Shown: positions 7,566-16,550, numbered from the stretch's first letter. The stretch: DNA of 44,882 nucleotides from Pseudomonadota bacterium (GCA_021849595.1 JAJZSR010000004.1:1-44882), one strand, 5' to 3'. The notes: a model not told the origin generated them from the sequence alone. Program-made: numbers and translations.

Positions 7566-8222
7566 TTATTCGGCCACCCAATAACCCACGCCGCGGATGT
7601 TGCGGATCAGGTCTGCACCCAGTTTCTTGCGCAAATGATGGAGATGCACCTCGACGGCGTTACTGCCGATCTCGTCGCCGTTGCCGTATATCGCTTCCTC
7701 CAGCGCCTTGCGCGAAAGCACGGCACCGGGACGCCGCATGAGCGCTTCGAGGATGGCCAGCTCCTTGCCCGAGAGATCCACCGCATCGCCCTTGTAGCTG
7801 ACCGCCTTGCGCATGGGATCGAGGGTAAGATCACCGCACACCATGATCGGATTGCCGCTGCCGGCATGACGGCGCAGCAGGGCGCGCACCCGGGCGATCA
7901 GTTCGTCCAGATCGAAGGGCTTGACCACATAATCGTCGGCTCCCAGATTCAGCCCGCCGACGCGGTCGTCGACGCCGTCACGCGCCGTCACCACGATCAC
8001 GGGCACCTGATTCTCGGTCGCCCGCAGGTTCTTCAACAATTCCAGGCCATCGCGTCCGGGCAGCCCCAGGTCCAGAACGATGACATGGTGGACCTTTTCG
8101 GCGAGGAGCGCCTCCGCCCGGATGCCGTCCTGCACCCAATCCACCGCAAAACCGGCCTGCTTGAGCCCTTTTTGCATGGCCTCACCAATCATGGGATCGT
8201 CTTCCACCAGCAATACGCGCAT
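7566..8222 (-). CDS. qseB: OmpR-family response regulator, QseB/PmrA type
   Basis: A 218-residue two-domain regulator. The receiver has the acidic pair Asp8/Asp9, the phosphorylated Asp51 in VLDLGLPGRDGL, and the conserved Lys in VVKPFD. The C-terminal half is a winged-helix DNA-binding domain ending in LRKKLGADLIRNIRGVGYW. It is first in the pair with the kinase gene. The permease gene ends 21 bases upstream on the same strand, so all three may share a transcript. No operator for it is recognisable by eye. Confidence 0.9.
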   Translation of the reverse strand: MRVLLVEDDPMIGEAMQKGLKQAGFAVDWVQDGIRAEALLAEKVHHVIVLDLGLPGRDGLELLKNLRATENQVPVIVVTARDGVDDRVGGLNLGADDYVVKPFDLDELIARVRALLRRHAGSGNPIMVCGDLTLDPMRKAVSYKGDAVDLSGKELAILEALMRRPGAVLSRKALEEAIYGNGDEIGSNAVEVHLHHLRKKLGADLIRNIRGVGYWVAE

Positions 8223-8243
8223 GGTTTCCTCTTCCTGCCTAAG

Positions 8244-9287
8244 TCAATAAAAGCGGCTGGCTTTATACCAAGCCAATCCGCGCCGTACCGCAACCAGAGT
8301 GCTGCTGGCCAGCGGTATGGCCAGCAGCACGCCGAAAAATCCGAATAACTGGCCAAATGCCATGAGGGAGAAAATCACCCCCACGGGATGCAGCCCCACC
8401 CGTTCGCCCACCAGCTTGGGCGTAATCCCGTACGCCTCGATCAACTGGCCGGCGAGAAACACCCCCCAGACCGGCAGCAGGCCCATCCAGGAGCCGAATT
8501 GCGTCACCCCCATGAGGGTGGCGAGCGTAACCCCCAAAGCCGCCCCCAGATAGGGAATGAACACCAGCATCCCCGCCAGAATACCGATCGCCAGGGCAAA
8601 TTGCAGCCCCGCCAGCGCCAAGCCGACGCTGTAATACGCGGCCATGATCAGCATGACCGCCAACTGGCCGCGCAAGAACTCGCCCAGTACGGCATCCAGC
8701 TCGCGGAAATAGCCCGTCACGGCGTCGTGCCAGGCGCGTGGCAAATTGGCCTCTATCCATGCGACCAAACGGTCCCAGTCCCTTAATAAATAGAACATGA
8801 CCACGGGAACCAGTGCCAAGTTCGCAAAAAATGCCAAAATAGCCAGAGAACCGTTACCCAGGCGCGGCAGCCACGTCTGCGCCGCCCCCGGTCCGACCTG
8901 GCTCAGGAGTCCCTGGCGCAGGGCCTGGGCGTTGAACTGCAATTGGAGGCCCAGGTGCTGGTTCAGCCAAGGTAGGAACGTGTCCTGGATCCAGGCCAGG
9001 GCCTGGGGAGTCTGGGCGGCGAGCAGGCTGAATTCGTGGCTGAGCACGGGCACCAGCACGAGCATCAGGGCCGCAATCAGCAGGGCAAGCGCCAGCATGA
9101 CCAGGGCGCTGGCCGGACCGCGCCGCAAGCGGAAGCGTTCCAGGCCATCCACCAGTGGGTCGCAAAGATAGGCCAGGATCGCCGCCGCCACGAAGGGCGT
9201 GAGAATGGGCGAGAGCAGCCAGACGAGCCAGCCCAGGGCAAAAATAACCGCCAGGGTCAGCACCAGGCTCAGGTATCCTGCGGGCAT
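8244..9287 (-). CDS. AI-2E/PerM-family transporter
   Basis: A 347-residue inner-membrane protein with about seven to eight hydrophobic spans. N-terminally it has SPILTPFVAAAILAYLCDPL, centrally a long amphipathic region (QALAWIQDTFLPWLNQHL), and then FIPYLGAALGVTLATLMG, the hallmark of the family first named after AI-2 exporter TqsA. Substrates of most members are unknown. It is divergent from purM with only 40 bases between the starts, an arrangement common in proteobacteria. Confidence 0.88.
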   Translation of the reverse strand: MPAGYLSLVLTLAVIFALGWLVWLLSPILTPFVAAAILAYLCDPLVDGLERFRLRRGPASALVMLALALLIAALMLVLVPVLSHEFSLLAAQTPQALAWIQDTFLPWLNQHLGLQLQFNAQALRQGLLSQVGPGAAQTWLPRLGNGSLAILAFFANLALVPVVMFYLLRDWDRLVAWIEANLPRAWHDAVTGYFRELDAVLGEFLRGQLAVMLIMAAYYSVGLALAGLQFALAIGILAGMLVFIPYLGAALGVTLATLMGVTQFGSWMGLLPVWGVFLAGQLIEAYGITPKLVGERVGLHPVGVIFSLMAFGQLFGFFGVLLAIPLASSTLVAVRRGLAWYKASRFY

Positions 9288-9327
9288 GGTCGGGTAAAAT
9301 AATTAATTTGGTCCGCTATTTTCCTCC

Positions 9328-10353
9328 ATGAATCCCTCTTACACCTACAAGGACGCCGGCGTGGACATCGACGCCGGGGACGCCCTGGTGGAACGCATCA
9401 AGCCTCTGGCAAAAAAAACCCTGCGCCCCGAAGTGCTCACGGGCATCGGGGGATTCGGGGCATTGGTCGAAATTTCCAAGAAATATCAGGAGCCGGTGCT
9501 GGTTTCCGGCACCGACGGGGTGGGCACCAAGCTCAAACTGGCCTTCCGCATGCAGCGTCATGACAGCGTGGGCATCGACTTGGTGGCCATGAGCGTCAAC
9601 GATATCTTGGTGCAGGGCGCCGAGCCCTTATTCTTTCTCGACTATTTTGCCTGCGGCCGGCTGGATGTCGGCGTCGCCGAAACCGTCATCAGCGGCATCG
9701 CACGGGGCTGCGAACTCTCCGGCTGCGCGCTCATCGGCGGCGAAACGGCAGAAATGCCCGACATGTACCCTGACGGCGAATATGACTTGGCCGGCTTCGC
9801 CGTGGGCGTGGTGGAAAAATCCCGCATCATCACGGGACAGTCCATCACCCCCGGCGACGCCGTGCTGGGGCTGGCCTCCAGCGGTGCCCATTCCAACGGC
9901 TATTCACTCATCCGCAAGCTGGTGGAGGTCAGCGGCGTCGACCTGGATGGCGATTTCCACGGCCGCCCTTTCGGCGATGCGCTGCTGGAACCCACGCGCA
10001 TCTACGTCAAGGCCATGCTCGATCTCATGCAGCGCCTGCCGGTCAAAGGCATGGCACACATCACCGGCGGCGGCCTGACCGGCAACATTCCGCGCATGTT
10101 GCCGCAAGACTGCGCTGTCGCGCTGAGGCACGATAGCTGGCAGCGCCCGCCGCTGTTCGACTGGCTGCAGCAGACGGGCCGCATCGTCGACGCGGAAATG
10201 CACCGCACTTTCAATTGCGGCATCGGCCTGGTCGTAGTGGTGGCGCCGGAACATGCGCCCGCCGCGCTCGCTGCGCTGGCGGCCGCCGGCGAGCGCGCCT
10301 GGCAGATCGGTCAAGTCACGCCCCGCAGCGGCGAGCCCGTCAGCATCGCGTGA
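9328..10353 (+). CDS. purM: Phosphoribosylformylglycinamidine cyclo-ligase (AIR synthetase)
   Basis: PurM closes the imidazole ring in purine synthesis, an ATP-dependent step. The 341-residue protein has the family's [19 protein letters not shown] start, the [13 protein letters not shown] loop, [29 protein letters not shown] and [16 protein letters not shown], all without gaps. Length is normal. The stop TGA overlaps the GTG start of purN, so the two are translationally coupled. Confidence 0.97.
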   Translation: MNPSYTYKDAGVDIDAGDALVERIKPLAKKTLRPEVLTGIGGFGALVEISKKYQEPVLVSGTDGVGTKLKLAFRMQRHDSVGIDLVAMSVNDILVQGAEPLFFLDYFACGRLDVGVAETVISGIARGCELSGCALIGGETAEMPDMYPDGEYDLAGFAVGVVEKSRIITGQSITPGDAVLGLASSGAHSNGYSLIRKLVEVSGVDLDGDFHGRPFGDALLEPTRIYVKAMLDLMQRLPVKGMAHITGGGLTGNIPRMLPQDCAVALRHDSWQRPPLFDWLQQTGRIVDAEMHRTFNCGIGLVVVVAPEHAPAALAALAAAGERAWQIGQVTPRSGEPVSIA

Positions 10354-10997
10354 TCCGCGCCGTCGTCCTCATCTCCGGGCGGGGCTCTAATCTGGCCGCC
10401 CTGCTGGCGGCCTCCCTGCCGGTGGAGTTCGCCGCCGTCATCAGCAACCGTCCCCAGGCCGAAGGCCTCGAACATGCACGCCGGCGCGGCATCCCGGCCA
10501 TCGCCCTGGATCATCGCAACTACGCCGAGCGCACAGCTTTCGACGCCGAGCTGATGCGGCATATCGACGCCTACCGGCCGGACGTGGTGGTGCTGGCCGG
10601 CTACATGCGCATCCTTACCGAGGGTTTCGTGGCACACTATGCGGACCGGCTTGTGAACATCCACCCCTCGCTGTTGCCAGCCTTTCCGGGCCTCGACACC
10701 CACCGGCGCGCCCTCGCCGAGGGCGTCAAGATTCACGGCTGCACGGTGCATTTTGTGACCGACCGGGTGGATCACGGCCCCATCATTGCCCAGGCGGCAG
10801 TGCCGGTGTTGTCCGACGACACGGAAGCTACGCTCGCGCAGCGGGTACTGGCGCAGGAGCATCGCCTCTATCCCATGGCGCTGCGCTGGCTGGCGGAAGG
10901 TCGCATTGAGATCGTCGACGGCGTAGCACGGGTATCCGGGGAAGCCAGTCAGGCGCTACTGGTACCCGTCTCAGGGCCGCACGGGACCCCCGCCTGA
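10350..10997 (+). CDS. purN: Phosphoribosylglycinamide formyltransferase
   Basis: PurN transfers a formyl group from 10-formyltetrahydrofolate to glycinamide ribonucleotide. I place the start at a GTG at 10350 that overlaps the purM stop, because the product then begins directly with [17 protein letters not shown]; the frame is open further upstream only as a shadow of purM. The 215-residue enzyme shows the substrate loop [15 protein letters not shown], and the catalytic block [19 protein letters not shown] followed by GCTVHFV. Its stop is one base from the convergent hslU stop. Confidence 0.96.
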   Translation: MIRAVVLISGRGSNLAALLAASLPVEFAAVISNRPQAEGLEHARRRGIPAIALDHRNYAERTAFDAELMRHIDAYRPDVVVLAGYMRILTEGFVAHYADRLVNIHPSLLPAFPGLDTHRRALAEGVKIHGCTVHFVTDRVDHGPIIAQAAVPVLSDDTEATLAQRVLAQEHRLYPMALRWLAEGRIEIVDGVARVSGEASQALLVPVSGPHGTPA

Positions 10998-10998
10998 G

Positions 10999-12336
10999 CT
11001 ACAAAACGTAGCGCGCCAGGTCCTCGTGCCTGGCAAGTTCGCCCAAGCGCTCGTCGACATAGGCAGCGTCGATACTAAGGACATGCCGGGTGCCGCCCTC
11101 CCCTGCCGCAAAGGAAATTTCCTCGAGCAGCCGCTCCATCACGGTGTGCAGGCGGCGCGCGCCGATATTTTCAGTTTTTTCGTTGACCTCGAAGGCAATC
11201 GCCGCCAGCCGGGTGATGCCGTCCGCGCTGAATTCGATCCCTACGCCTTCCGTCGCCAACAGGGCTTCGTACTGCCGCGTGAGACAGGCATCCGTATTGG
11301 TAAGGATTTTTTCGAAATCCTCCACCGAGAGCGAGCCCAGCTCGACTCTGATGGGAAAGCGCCCCTGCAGCTCGGGAATGAGGTCCGAAGGCTTGGAGAG
11401 ATGGAAGGCGCCGCTGGCGATGAACAGGATGTGATCCGTCTTGACCATACCGTACTTGGTCGTGACCGTAGTGCCCTCGACCAGGGGAAGCAGATCGCGT
11501 TGCACCCCCTGGCGCGAGACGTCCACTCCCTGCACGTCTGCACGTGTGGCAATCTTGTCGATTTCATCGAGAAACACGATGCCGTTCTGCTCTACGGCCG
11601 TCAGGGCCGCCTGCCGGATATCGTCCTCGTTCACCAGACGCGCCGCCTCCTCTTCGGCCAGCAGACGCATGGCCTCGCGTATCTTGAGCTTGCGCGTCTT
11701 GCGGCGTCCGGCCTGCATGTTCTGGAACATGCCCTGAATCTGGCTGGTGAGATCCTCCATCCCCGGAGGGGCGAAAATTTCCATGTGCGGCGAGGCGATG
11801 GCGACGTCGATCTCGATGTCCTTGTCGTTCAACTGCCCCTCACGCAACATCTTGCGAAAACGCTGGCGCGTCGTCGTGTCTTCGGTTCGCTCGCCCTCGG
11901 CGCCGAAGCCCGTGCCCCGCGCGGGAGGCAAGAGGACATCGAGTATGCGTTCCTCGGCCGCCTCTTCCGCGCGAAAGCGCACCTTCGCCATTTCCTTTTC
12001 GCGCATATCCTTGAGCGCGCTCTCCATCAGATCACGGATGATGGTGTCGACATCACGCCCCACGTAGCCCACTTCGGTGAACTTGGTCGCTTCCACCTTG
12101 ATGAAAGGCGCATCCGCCAGCTTGGCGAGGCGGCGCGCGATTTCCGTCTTGCCCACCCCGGTGGGGCCGATCATGAGTATGTTCTTCGGCGTGATTTCAT
12201 AGCGCAGTGGCTCCGCCACTTGGGCGCGCCGCCAGCGGTTGCGCAGGGCCACGGCGACCGCCCTCTTGGCGGCGGCCTGGCCGACGATGTATTTGTCCAA
12301 CTCGTGGACGATTTCCTTCGGTGTCAGATTATTCAT
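10999..12336 (-). CDS. hslU: HslUV protease ATPase subunit
   Basis: HslU is the AAA+ ring that unfolds proteins and feeds them to the HslV peptidase in the cytoplasm. From the ATG at 12336 the product is 445 residues, the usual size, beginning [20 protein letters not shown]. Walker A is [17 protein letters not shown]; the pore loop region is [11 protein letters not shown]; Walker B is [12 protein letters not shown]; the C-terminus ends in ARYVL, the form that docks into HslV. The frame stays open 62 codons upstream, but this is the reverse frame of hslV. It follows hslV after 22 bases. Confidence 0.96.
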   Translation of the reverse strand: MNNLTPKEIVHELDKYIVGQAAAKRAVAVALRNRWRRAQVAEPLRYEITPKNILMIGPTGVGKTEIARRLAKLADAPFIKVEATKFTEVGYVGRDVDTIIRDLMESALKDMREKEMAKVRFRAEEAAEERILDVLLPPARGTGFGAEGERTEDTTTRQRFRKMLREGQLNDKDIEIDVAIASPHMEIFAPPGMEDLTSQIQGMFQNMQAGRRKTRKLKIREAMRLLAEEEAARLVNEDDIRQAALTAVEQNGIVFLDEIDKIATRADVQGVDVSRQGVQRDLLPLVEGTTVTTKYGMVKTDHILFIASGAFHLSKPSDLIPELQGRFPIRVELGSLSVEDFEKILTNTDACLTRQYEALLATEGVGIEFSADGITRLAAIAFEVNEKTENIGARRLHTVMERLLEEISFAAGEGGTRHVLSIDAAYVDERLGELARHEDLARYVL

Positions 12337-12358
12337 GAGAGGACGGGTTCCAGCGGGC

Positions 12359-12895
12359 CTAATCGAGCACTTCGATGACGTGTTGCTGGTTGGTATAGAT
12401 GCAGATATCGCCGGCGATGGCGAGAGATTTCTTGACGATATCCGCCGGTGCCAGGGATGTGTTCTCCAGCAAGGCGCGCGCCGCTGCTTGGGCGTAAGCG
12501 CCGCCCGAACCGATCGCCGCAATGCCGGCCTCAGGCTCGAGCACGTCGCCCGTGCCGGTGAGTATCAGCGAATGCTCGCGGTCCGCCACCGCCAGCATCG
12601 CTTCAAGCCGGCGCAGCATGCGGTCGGTGCGCCAATCCTTGGCAAGCTCCACGGCGGCGCGCATGAGCTGCCCCTGATGTTTTTCGAGCTTGGCCTCGAA
12701 GCGCTCGAACAGGGTGAAGGCGTCGGCCGTACCGCCGGCAAAGCCGGCCAGGACGCGGTCCTGATAAAGCCGGCGCACCTTGCGGGCACTGCCCTTGATG
12801 ACGACATTGCCGAGGGTTACCTGCCCGTCGCCGCCCAGCGCCACGACGCTGCCGCGCCGCACCGAAAGTATGGTGGTTCCGTGAAACTGTTCCAT
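12359..12895 (-). CDS. hslV: HslUV protease peptidase subunit
   Basis: HslV is the threonine peptidase of the HslUV complex and forms two stacked hexamers. The 178-residue precursor starts MEQFHG, and Thr7 becomes the catalytic N-terminal residue after removal of the short propeptide (TTILSVRR follows). [10 protein letters not shown], the [17 protein letters not shown] block and [15 protein letters not shown] are all intact. It is first of the hslVU pair, divergent from the psiE-like gene, with a heat-shock-type promoter in the gap. Confidence 0.96.
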   Translation of the reverse strand: MEQFHGTTILSVRRGSVVALGGDGQVTLGNVVIKGSARKVRRLYQDRVLAGFAGGTADAFTLFERFEAKLEKHQGQLMRAAVELAKDWRTDRMLRRLEAMLAVADREHSLILTGTGDVLEPEAGIAAIGSGGAYAQAAARALLENTSLAPADIVKKSLAIAGDICIYTNQQHVIEVLD

Positions 12896-12928
12896 ATTGG
12901 CTATCGCCCGGCGTTGAGAACTTTGGAA

Positions 12929-12955
12929 ATGGGTTCGGGTCAGCTAGATTTCAAG
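12929..12955 (-). promoter_or_regulatory. Sigma-32 (heat-shock) promoter for hslVU
   Basis: On the minus strand CTTGAAA (12949-12955) is followed after 14 bases by ACCCAT (12929-12934) and then TT. The sigma-32 consensus is CTTGAAA, 11-16 bases, then CCCCAT-n-T, so the upstream element is perfect and the downstream one differs at one base. It lies 34 bases before the hslV ATG. HslVU is a known heat-shock operon in proteobacteria, which fits. Confidence 0.75.
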
Positions 12956-13003
12956 GGGACACGGCAACGACATCCCATCCCCTTTCACACTGCGGCCCGA
13001 CAC

Positions 13004-13456
13004 ATGAAACTGTTCGAACTGGTCACCCGCTGGGTATTCGGGGTCATGCTGGTATTCCTGACCCTGGGCATCATCATCGGCACGCTACGCCTGTTTCTCA
13101 CGCTGGGCAACCTTTTCATATTCGGCGACATTACCGGGAATTACGTGAGTATCGTAAGCGATGTGCTCACGCTCTTCATCCTCATCGAGCTGTCTCGCTC
13201 GCTGGCCGACTACTTCACCGCGCACCGCCTGCGCCTCACCTTCATCGTCGATGCGACCCTGGTGTTCGTCATGCGCGATATCATGATCGGCCTGTTCGAG
13301 AACAAGCTCGCCAACGAGGATCTCTATGCCCTCGCCGCCATGCTGCTGGCGCTTACCGTGCTGCGCATCGGTTCGGTCGTGGTATTTCAGCGCGAGCGCC
13401 ACATGTTGGAACAATTGGGACGCGAAAAAGCCCGCAGCCCGAGCGCCGACGCATAA
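13004..13456 (+). CDS. PsiE-like (phosphate-starvation-inducible) membrane protein
   Basis: A 150-residue inner-membrane protein with four hydrophobic helices, matching the PsiE family in length and layout: MKLFELVTRWVFGVMLVFL, DVLTLFILIELSRSLADYF, FIVDATLVFVMRDIMIGLF and LAAMLLALTVLRIGSVVVF. The function of PsiE proteins is not established. The ATG at 13004 is preferred because membrane homology begins right after it; the frame is open much further upstream only as the shadow of hslV. No Pho box is visible. It converges on the STAS gene with 8 bases between stops. Confidence 0.75.
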   Translation: MKLFELVTRWVFGVMLVFLTLGIIIGTLRLFLTLGNLFIFGDITGNYVSIVSDVLTLFILIELSRSLADYFTAHRLRLTFIVDATLVFVMRDIMIGLFENKLANEDLYALAAMLLALTVLRIGSVVVFQRERHMLEQLGREKARSPSADA

Positions 13457-13464
13457 CCGCCGCG

Positions 13465-14565
13465 TCAGGTGCGCGGCTTGGGCGACAAGATGGCGAGCTG
13501 GCTTATGCCCATGCTCAGGAACAACTGCTGCACGAGAGCGTTCTGTCCGCGCAGCACGATGGTCTTCCCTTGGCCAAGCAATTGCATCAGGAAGCTCATG
13601 AACTGCCCCACGCTGGCGTACTCGATGCGCGGCACGGCTGAGAGATCCAGGACGATCCGGGTGTGCTGGGCCGCGTACTGGTTCAGCTTGCTCCAGACAT
13701 CGCCCTGTTTTTCGCCCAAGACCCCTTCAAGGCGGCAGGCTTCTTCGGCTGCCTCGTCCGGCACCGCCTCCACTTCACGCGCCGCCACGGCATTGTCCCA
13801 GGAGGGCGGGGAGAGCTCGAAGCGTACGGCATAATCCACTGCGAGGTCCTCGAATTCCTTCTGCCGGCCCATCAGTTGCAGCAGCGCCAACTGCATGAGC
13901 CAAAACGCCCCTGTGCCGGGACTGGCATTGAGCTTGCGCTTGAGCACCTCCAGAAATTTCACTACCCCGCTGACTTCCAGATGCTGCCCCACGTGCCTGC
14001 TGTCGGCCAACGCCGCGGCCGACAGGCGTGCACCGTCTTCGTCGATGTCCGAAGTGCGGGTAAAGTCCACCCGCAGCGGCGCGCTTTTGCCGACATGGGC
14101 GAGATCGTCTTTCAGTCGGCCGGCAGCCAGCGCGTCCAGCAGCGGCGGCAGGTTCAGCACTTTGACGGGCGCCGCGGGCTGTGCCGTCTTGGCCGCCGCC
14201 CACATGGGGGGCGAGGTTTCGAAACGCACGGTGAAGCTCACCGCCAGCTTCTCGAAGGTTTCGCTCTTGCCGGTCACGCGGTAAAGGTCGAAGAGCATAT
14301 ACCAGGCGGTGCGGTCTTCCTTGTCCAGCAGCGCCAGGAGGATTTTTTCGGTGTCCTCGATCTGATTGCTGGCATAGAGGAGCGCCGCGTGATCCAGCGG
14401 CGATTGGCCGCCGCCCGCCTCTTCGACCACGATGCCGCCGCCCTGGGCGGGGTTGTTGGGGCTTTCCAGCCCCTGGGTAGGGGATTCCGCCGGCGCGGCA
14501 GCGGGCGCCGGCGTCGCCTTAGGCGGCTCCTTGTCCTTGCCTTTTTTGAAAAACGACAGCGCCAA
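13465..14565 (-). CDS. STAS-domain protein with a duplicated internal module
   Basis: A cytosolic protein of about 366 residues: SFFKKGK start, Pro/Ala-rich linker (about 15-55), then two copies of a module ending LAV-x-(F/Y)-x-VRFE-x-SPP-x-W (about 87-122 and 221-256), and a C-terminal STAS domain with RIVLDLSAVPRIEYASVGQF (about 303-322). A more degenerate STAS-like stretch, with VDFTRTSDIDEDGA, lies between the modules. STAS domains act in anti-anti-sigma switches and protein docking; the role here is unknown. No ATG is available. I chose the TTG at 14565 because GAGG sits 8 bases before it; a TTG at 14589 would add eight residues. Confidence 0.75.
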   Translation of the reverse strand: MALSFFKKGKDKEPPKATPAPAAAPAESPTQGLESPNNPAQGGGIVVEEAGGGQSPLDHAALLYASNQIEDTEKILLALLDKEDRTAWYMLFDLYRVTGKSETFEKLAVSFTVRFETSPPMWAAAKTAQPAAPVKVLNLPPLLDALAAGRLKDDLAHVGKSAPLRVDFTRTSDIDEDGARLSAAALADSRHVGQHLEVSGVVKFLEVLKRKLNASPGTGAFWLMQLALLQLMGRQKEFEDLAVDYAVRFELSPPSWDNAVAAREVEAVPDEAAEEACRLEGVLGEKQGDVWSKLNQYAAQHTRIVLDLSAVPRIEYASVGQFMSFLMQLLGQGKTIVLRGQNALVQQLFLSMGISQLAILSPKPRT

Positions 14566-14591
14566 AGCCTGAACCTCGTAAAAGCCCAATG

Positions 14592-15674
14592 TTACGGGCG
14601 GTTTTCTTTTTCAACAACCTGGGGCGGCAGCAGTTCTTCCGTCGCGTCGCTAAAATCCGCCAACACCTTCGCGACAAACGCCGGGTCCAGATCCCGGACG
14701 ATGAAGACAAAGCGGCTGCGGCGGTCGCCGTCCGGCCAGGCCGCAAGCTTCGCTTCCGGATACAGCACATGTTGCACCCCGTGCAGCACACTGGGGGTGT
14801 CTTCACCGGCCACGTTGACGATGGCCTTGAAGCGCAACAGGTATTCCGAGCGGAAGGACACCAGCATGGCCAAGGCGGATTCCAGTCCCATCCGACTTAT
14901 CGGCGCATCCAGGGCGATACTGAAGGCCCGAATGCGGCTGTCGTGGCTTTCTGCCGCCGCATCCGCTTGCCGCACCTGGCCCAAGGCGTTGCGTCGCACC
15001 GGCGCATAGCGGCTGTCCTTGAGCCAGCCCTGCACGTCCGGTGTTTTCGAGGCCGGCTCATACAGGCCCAGGCCGAAGATTTCGGACACATCCAGCACCC
15101 CTTGCCGCACTTGCAGGATGGGTGCTGCCGGATTGAGGGCGCGCAACCTGTCTTCCAGCGCGGCGCGGCCGGCGTCATCAGCCAGGTCGACTTTGGTGAG
15201 CAGCAGCCTGTCCGCCACGGCCACCTGGCGTACCGCTTCGAAATAGCTGTCCAACTGCTGTGCGCCCAGCACGGCGTCCACTGTGGTCACCACGCCGTCG
15301 AGCCGAAAACGGGCGCGCAGCCATTTGTCGTGCAACAGCACATCCAAGATGGGCGCAGGATCGGCAATGCCCGTGGTCTCGATGACGGCCCGCTCGAAGG
15401 CCGGAACCTCACCCTTTTGCCGCGCCATGTATAGATTTTTCAAGCTCGGCGCGAGATTTCCGGATACCGTGCAGCAAATGCAGCCTCCGGCCAGCAGTGC
15501 CAGAGGCCCCTGCATCTTTTCCAACAGCAGATGATCCAGGCCAACCTCTCCGAATTCGTTCATGAGGACGGCCGTGCGGGGAAGCACACGGATGAGGTGG
15601 TTTAGGACGGTGGTCTTGCCGCTGCCGAGAAATCCTGTGAGCAGCGTGACCGGGATCACTTCCGGAGATGACAT
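14592..15674 (-). CDS. CobW/G3E-family GTPase (metal chaperone type)
   Basis: A 360-residue G3E GTPase. Walker A is GFLGSGKTTVLNHLI (15-29), the metal-binding CxCC motif is in LAGGCICCTVSG, the switch-like ETTGIADPAPI follows, and the C-terminal third is a CobW_C domain ending at the VVEKENRP tail. Members move zinc, cobalt or other metals into client enzymes. The position between a bacterioferritin remnant and a STAS protein does not identify the metal, and no zinc-repressor site is evident upstream. Confidence 0.85.
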   Translation of the reverse strand: MSSPEVIPVTLLTGFLGSGKTTVLNHLIRVLPRTAVLMNEFGEVGLDHLLLEKMQGPLALLAGGCICCTVSGNLAPSLKNLYMARQKGEVPAFERAVIETTGIADPAPILDVLLHDKWLRARFRLDGVVTTVDAVLGAQQLDSYFEAVRQVAVADRLLLTKVDLADDAGRAALEDRLRALNPAAPILQVRQGVLDVSEIFGLGLYEPASKTPDVQGWLKDSRYAPVRRNALGQVRQADAAAESHDSRIRAFSIALDAPISRMGLESALAMLVSFRSEYLLRFKAIVNVAGEDTPSVLHGVQHVLYPEAKLAAWPDGDRRSRFVFIVRDLDPAFVAKVLADFSDATEELLPPQVVEKENRP

Positions 15675-15737
15675 GAATGGGCGTTGGGACTTGGACGGCG
15701 AATGATCACTTGGGCCTGCGGTGTCAGGCCGACGAGT

Positions 15738-16152
15738 TCAGGAAAACGCCTCCCCTATGGCCCCCATGGCACTTTGCAGATAGTTCTGCAGACCTAATCG
15801 GTCGACAAGTTCAAGCTGGGTTTCCAGCCAATCGATATGCTCCTCGGTGTCCTTGAGATTATCGTCCAGTATCTGGCGGCTGACATAGTCCTTCACCGAT
15901 TCGCAGTGGGCGATGGCATCCTGGTACAGGGCGCGGCCCCTCAGTTCGAGTTTAAGATCCCCCTCCAGGCATTCGGGCACCGATTCACCGATAAGCAACT
16001 TGTCCAGATCCTGCAGATTGGGCAAGCCTTCGAGGAACAGGATGCGCTCGATGAGATGATCGGCATGGCGCATTTCCTCGATCGATTCCTGGTATTCGTG
16101 CTTGCTTGAGGGCCTGATTGAGGTATTGAATGACTTTTTTATCGCCTTTCAC
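15738..16152 (-). pseudogene. bfr: Bacterioferritin, disrupted by an internal deletion and frameshift
   Basis: From a GTG at 16152 with AGGAG before it the frame reads [16 protein letters not shown], the normal bacterioferritin start, and then turns into unrelated residues. In the next frame [21 protein letters not shown] and the whole remaining protein to [16 protein letters not shown] follow. Against E. coli Bfr about 25 residues (17-42, with ferroxidase Glu18 and most of helix A) are gone: 4 bases replace an expected 78, so 74 bases are missing and the frame shifts. The break falls in CAAGCAAG, consistent with slippage between short repeats. A TATAAT at 16233-16238 may still drive it. A sequencing error is possible. 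Confidence 0.82.
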
Positions 16153-16270
16153 GCGTGTCTCCTGATGGGGGCAAGGCACGGGCAAGCTTGGCCAGCCGCA
16201 GCACCCATGCGAATGCATGAGCCTCATGTCGAATTATAGCCAGCGTCCTTCCGGATCGAGGACGTTTCGC

Positions 16271-16465
16271 TCAGGCCGCCAGAGGATTGCAGGCGCACTC
16301 TTCGCGCAAGGCTTCGTGCAAAACCTCGCGCGCGCAGCGGGCGCACTTGCCGCATTGCGTGGCCACGCCCAGCTCCTGCCTCAGCGCGGAAAGCGTGCAA
16401 TGTCCCTCGCTCACGGCCTGGTGGATTTCCTTGTCGCTTACACCTTTGCAAAGACAGACATACAT
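16271..16465 (-). CDS. bfd: Bacterioferritin-associated ferredoxin
   Basis: A 64-residue [2Fe-2S] protein that normally reduces iron stored in bacterioferritin so it can be released. The four cluster cysteines are in place: YVCLCKGVS at the start and ATQCGKCARCAREVL further on, with the CHTLSAL-like stretch (here CTLSAL) between. The ATG at 16465 gives the standard start MYVCLCKGV; GTCTC separates it from AGGGCG, a modest ribosome site. Its partner bfr directly downstream is broken, so Bfd may serve another bacterioferritin elsewhere. Confidence 0.92.
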   Translation of the reverse strand: MYVCLCKGVSDKEIHQAVSEGHCTLSALRQELGVATQCGKCARCAREVLHEALREECACNPLAA

Positions 16466-16498
16466 GAGACCGCCCTGATGGATCACATCTATCGGGCC

Positions 16499-16526
16499 AT
16501 CTTATATAAATAAGAATCATTGTCAA
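16499..16526 (-). promoter_or_regulatory. bfd promoter with overlapping Fur-box-like site
   Basis: The minus strand has a perfect -35 TTGACA (16521-16526), 16 bases, then TAAGAT (16499-16504) as -10. On the plus strand 16506-16524 reads ATAAATAAGAATCATTGTC, which agrees with the 19-base Fur consensus at 13 positions, best in the AATCATTGTC half. A Fur site over the promoter would switch bfd on in iron shortage, as in other bacteria. Confidence 0.62.
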
Positions 16527-16550
16527 TAACGTTACCTCTGCGGGCGCCTG

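Noticed and set aside
12239-13003. N-terminal extension of the psiE-like frame by 255 codons
   Set aside because: The extension is the antisense of hslV and hslU; membrane homology begins at the ATG at 13004.
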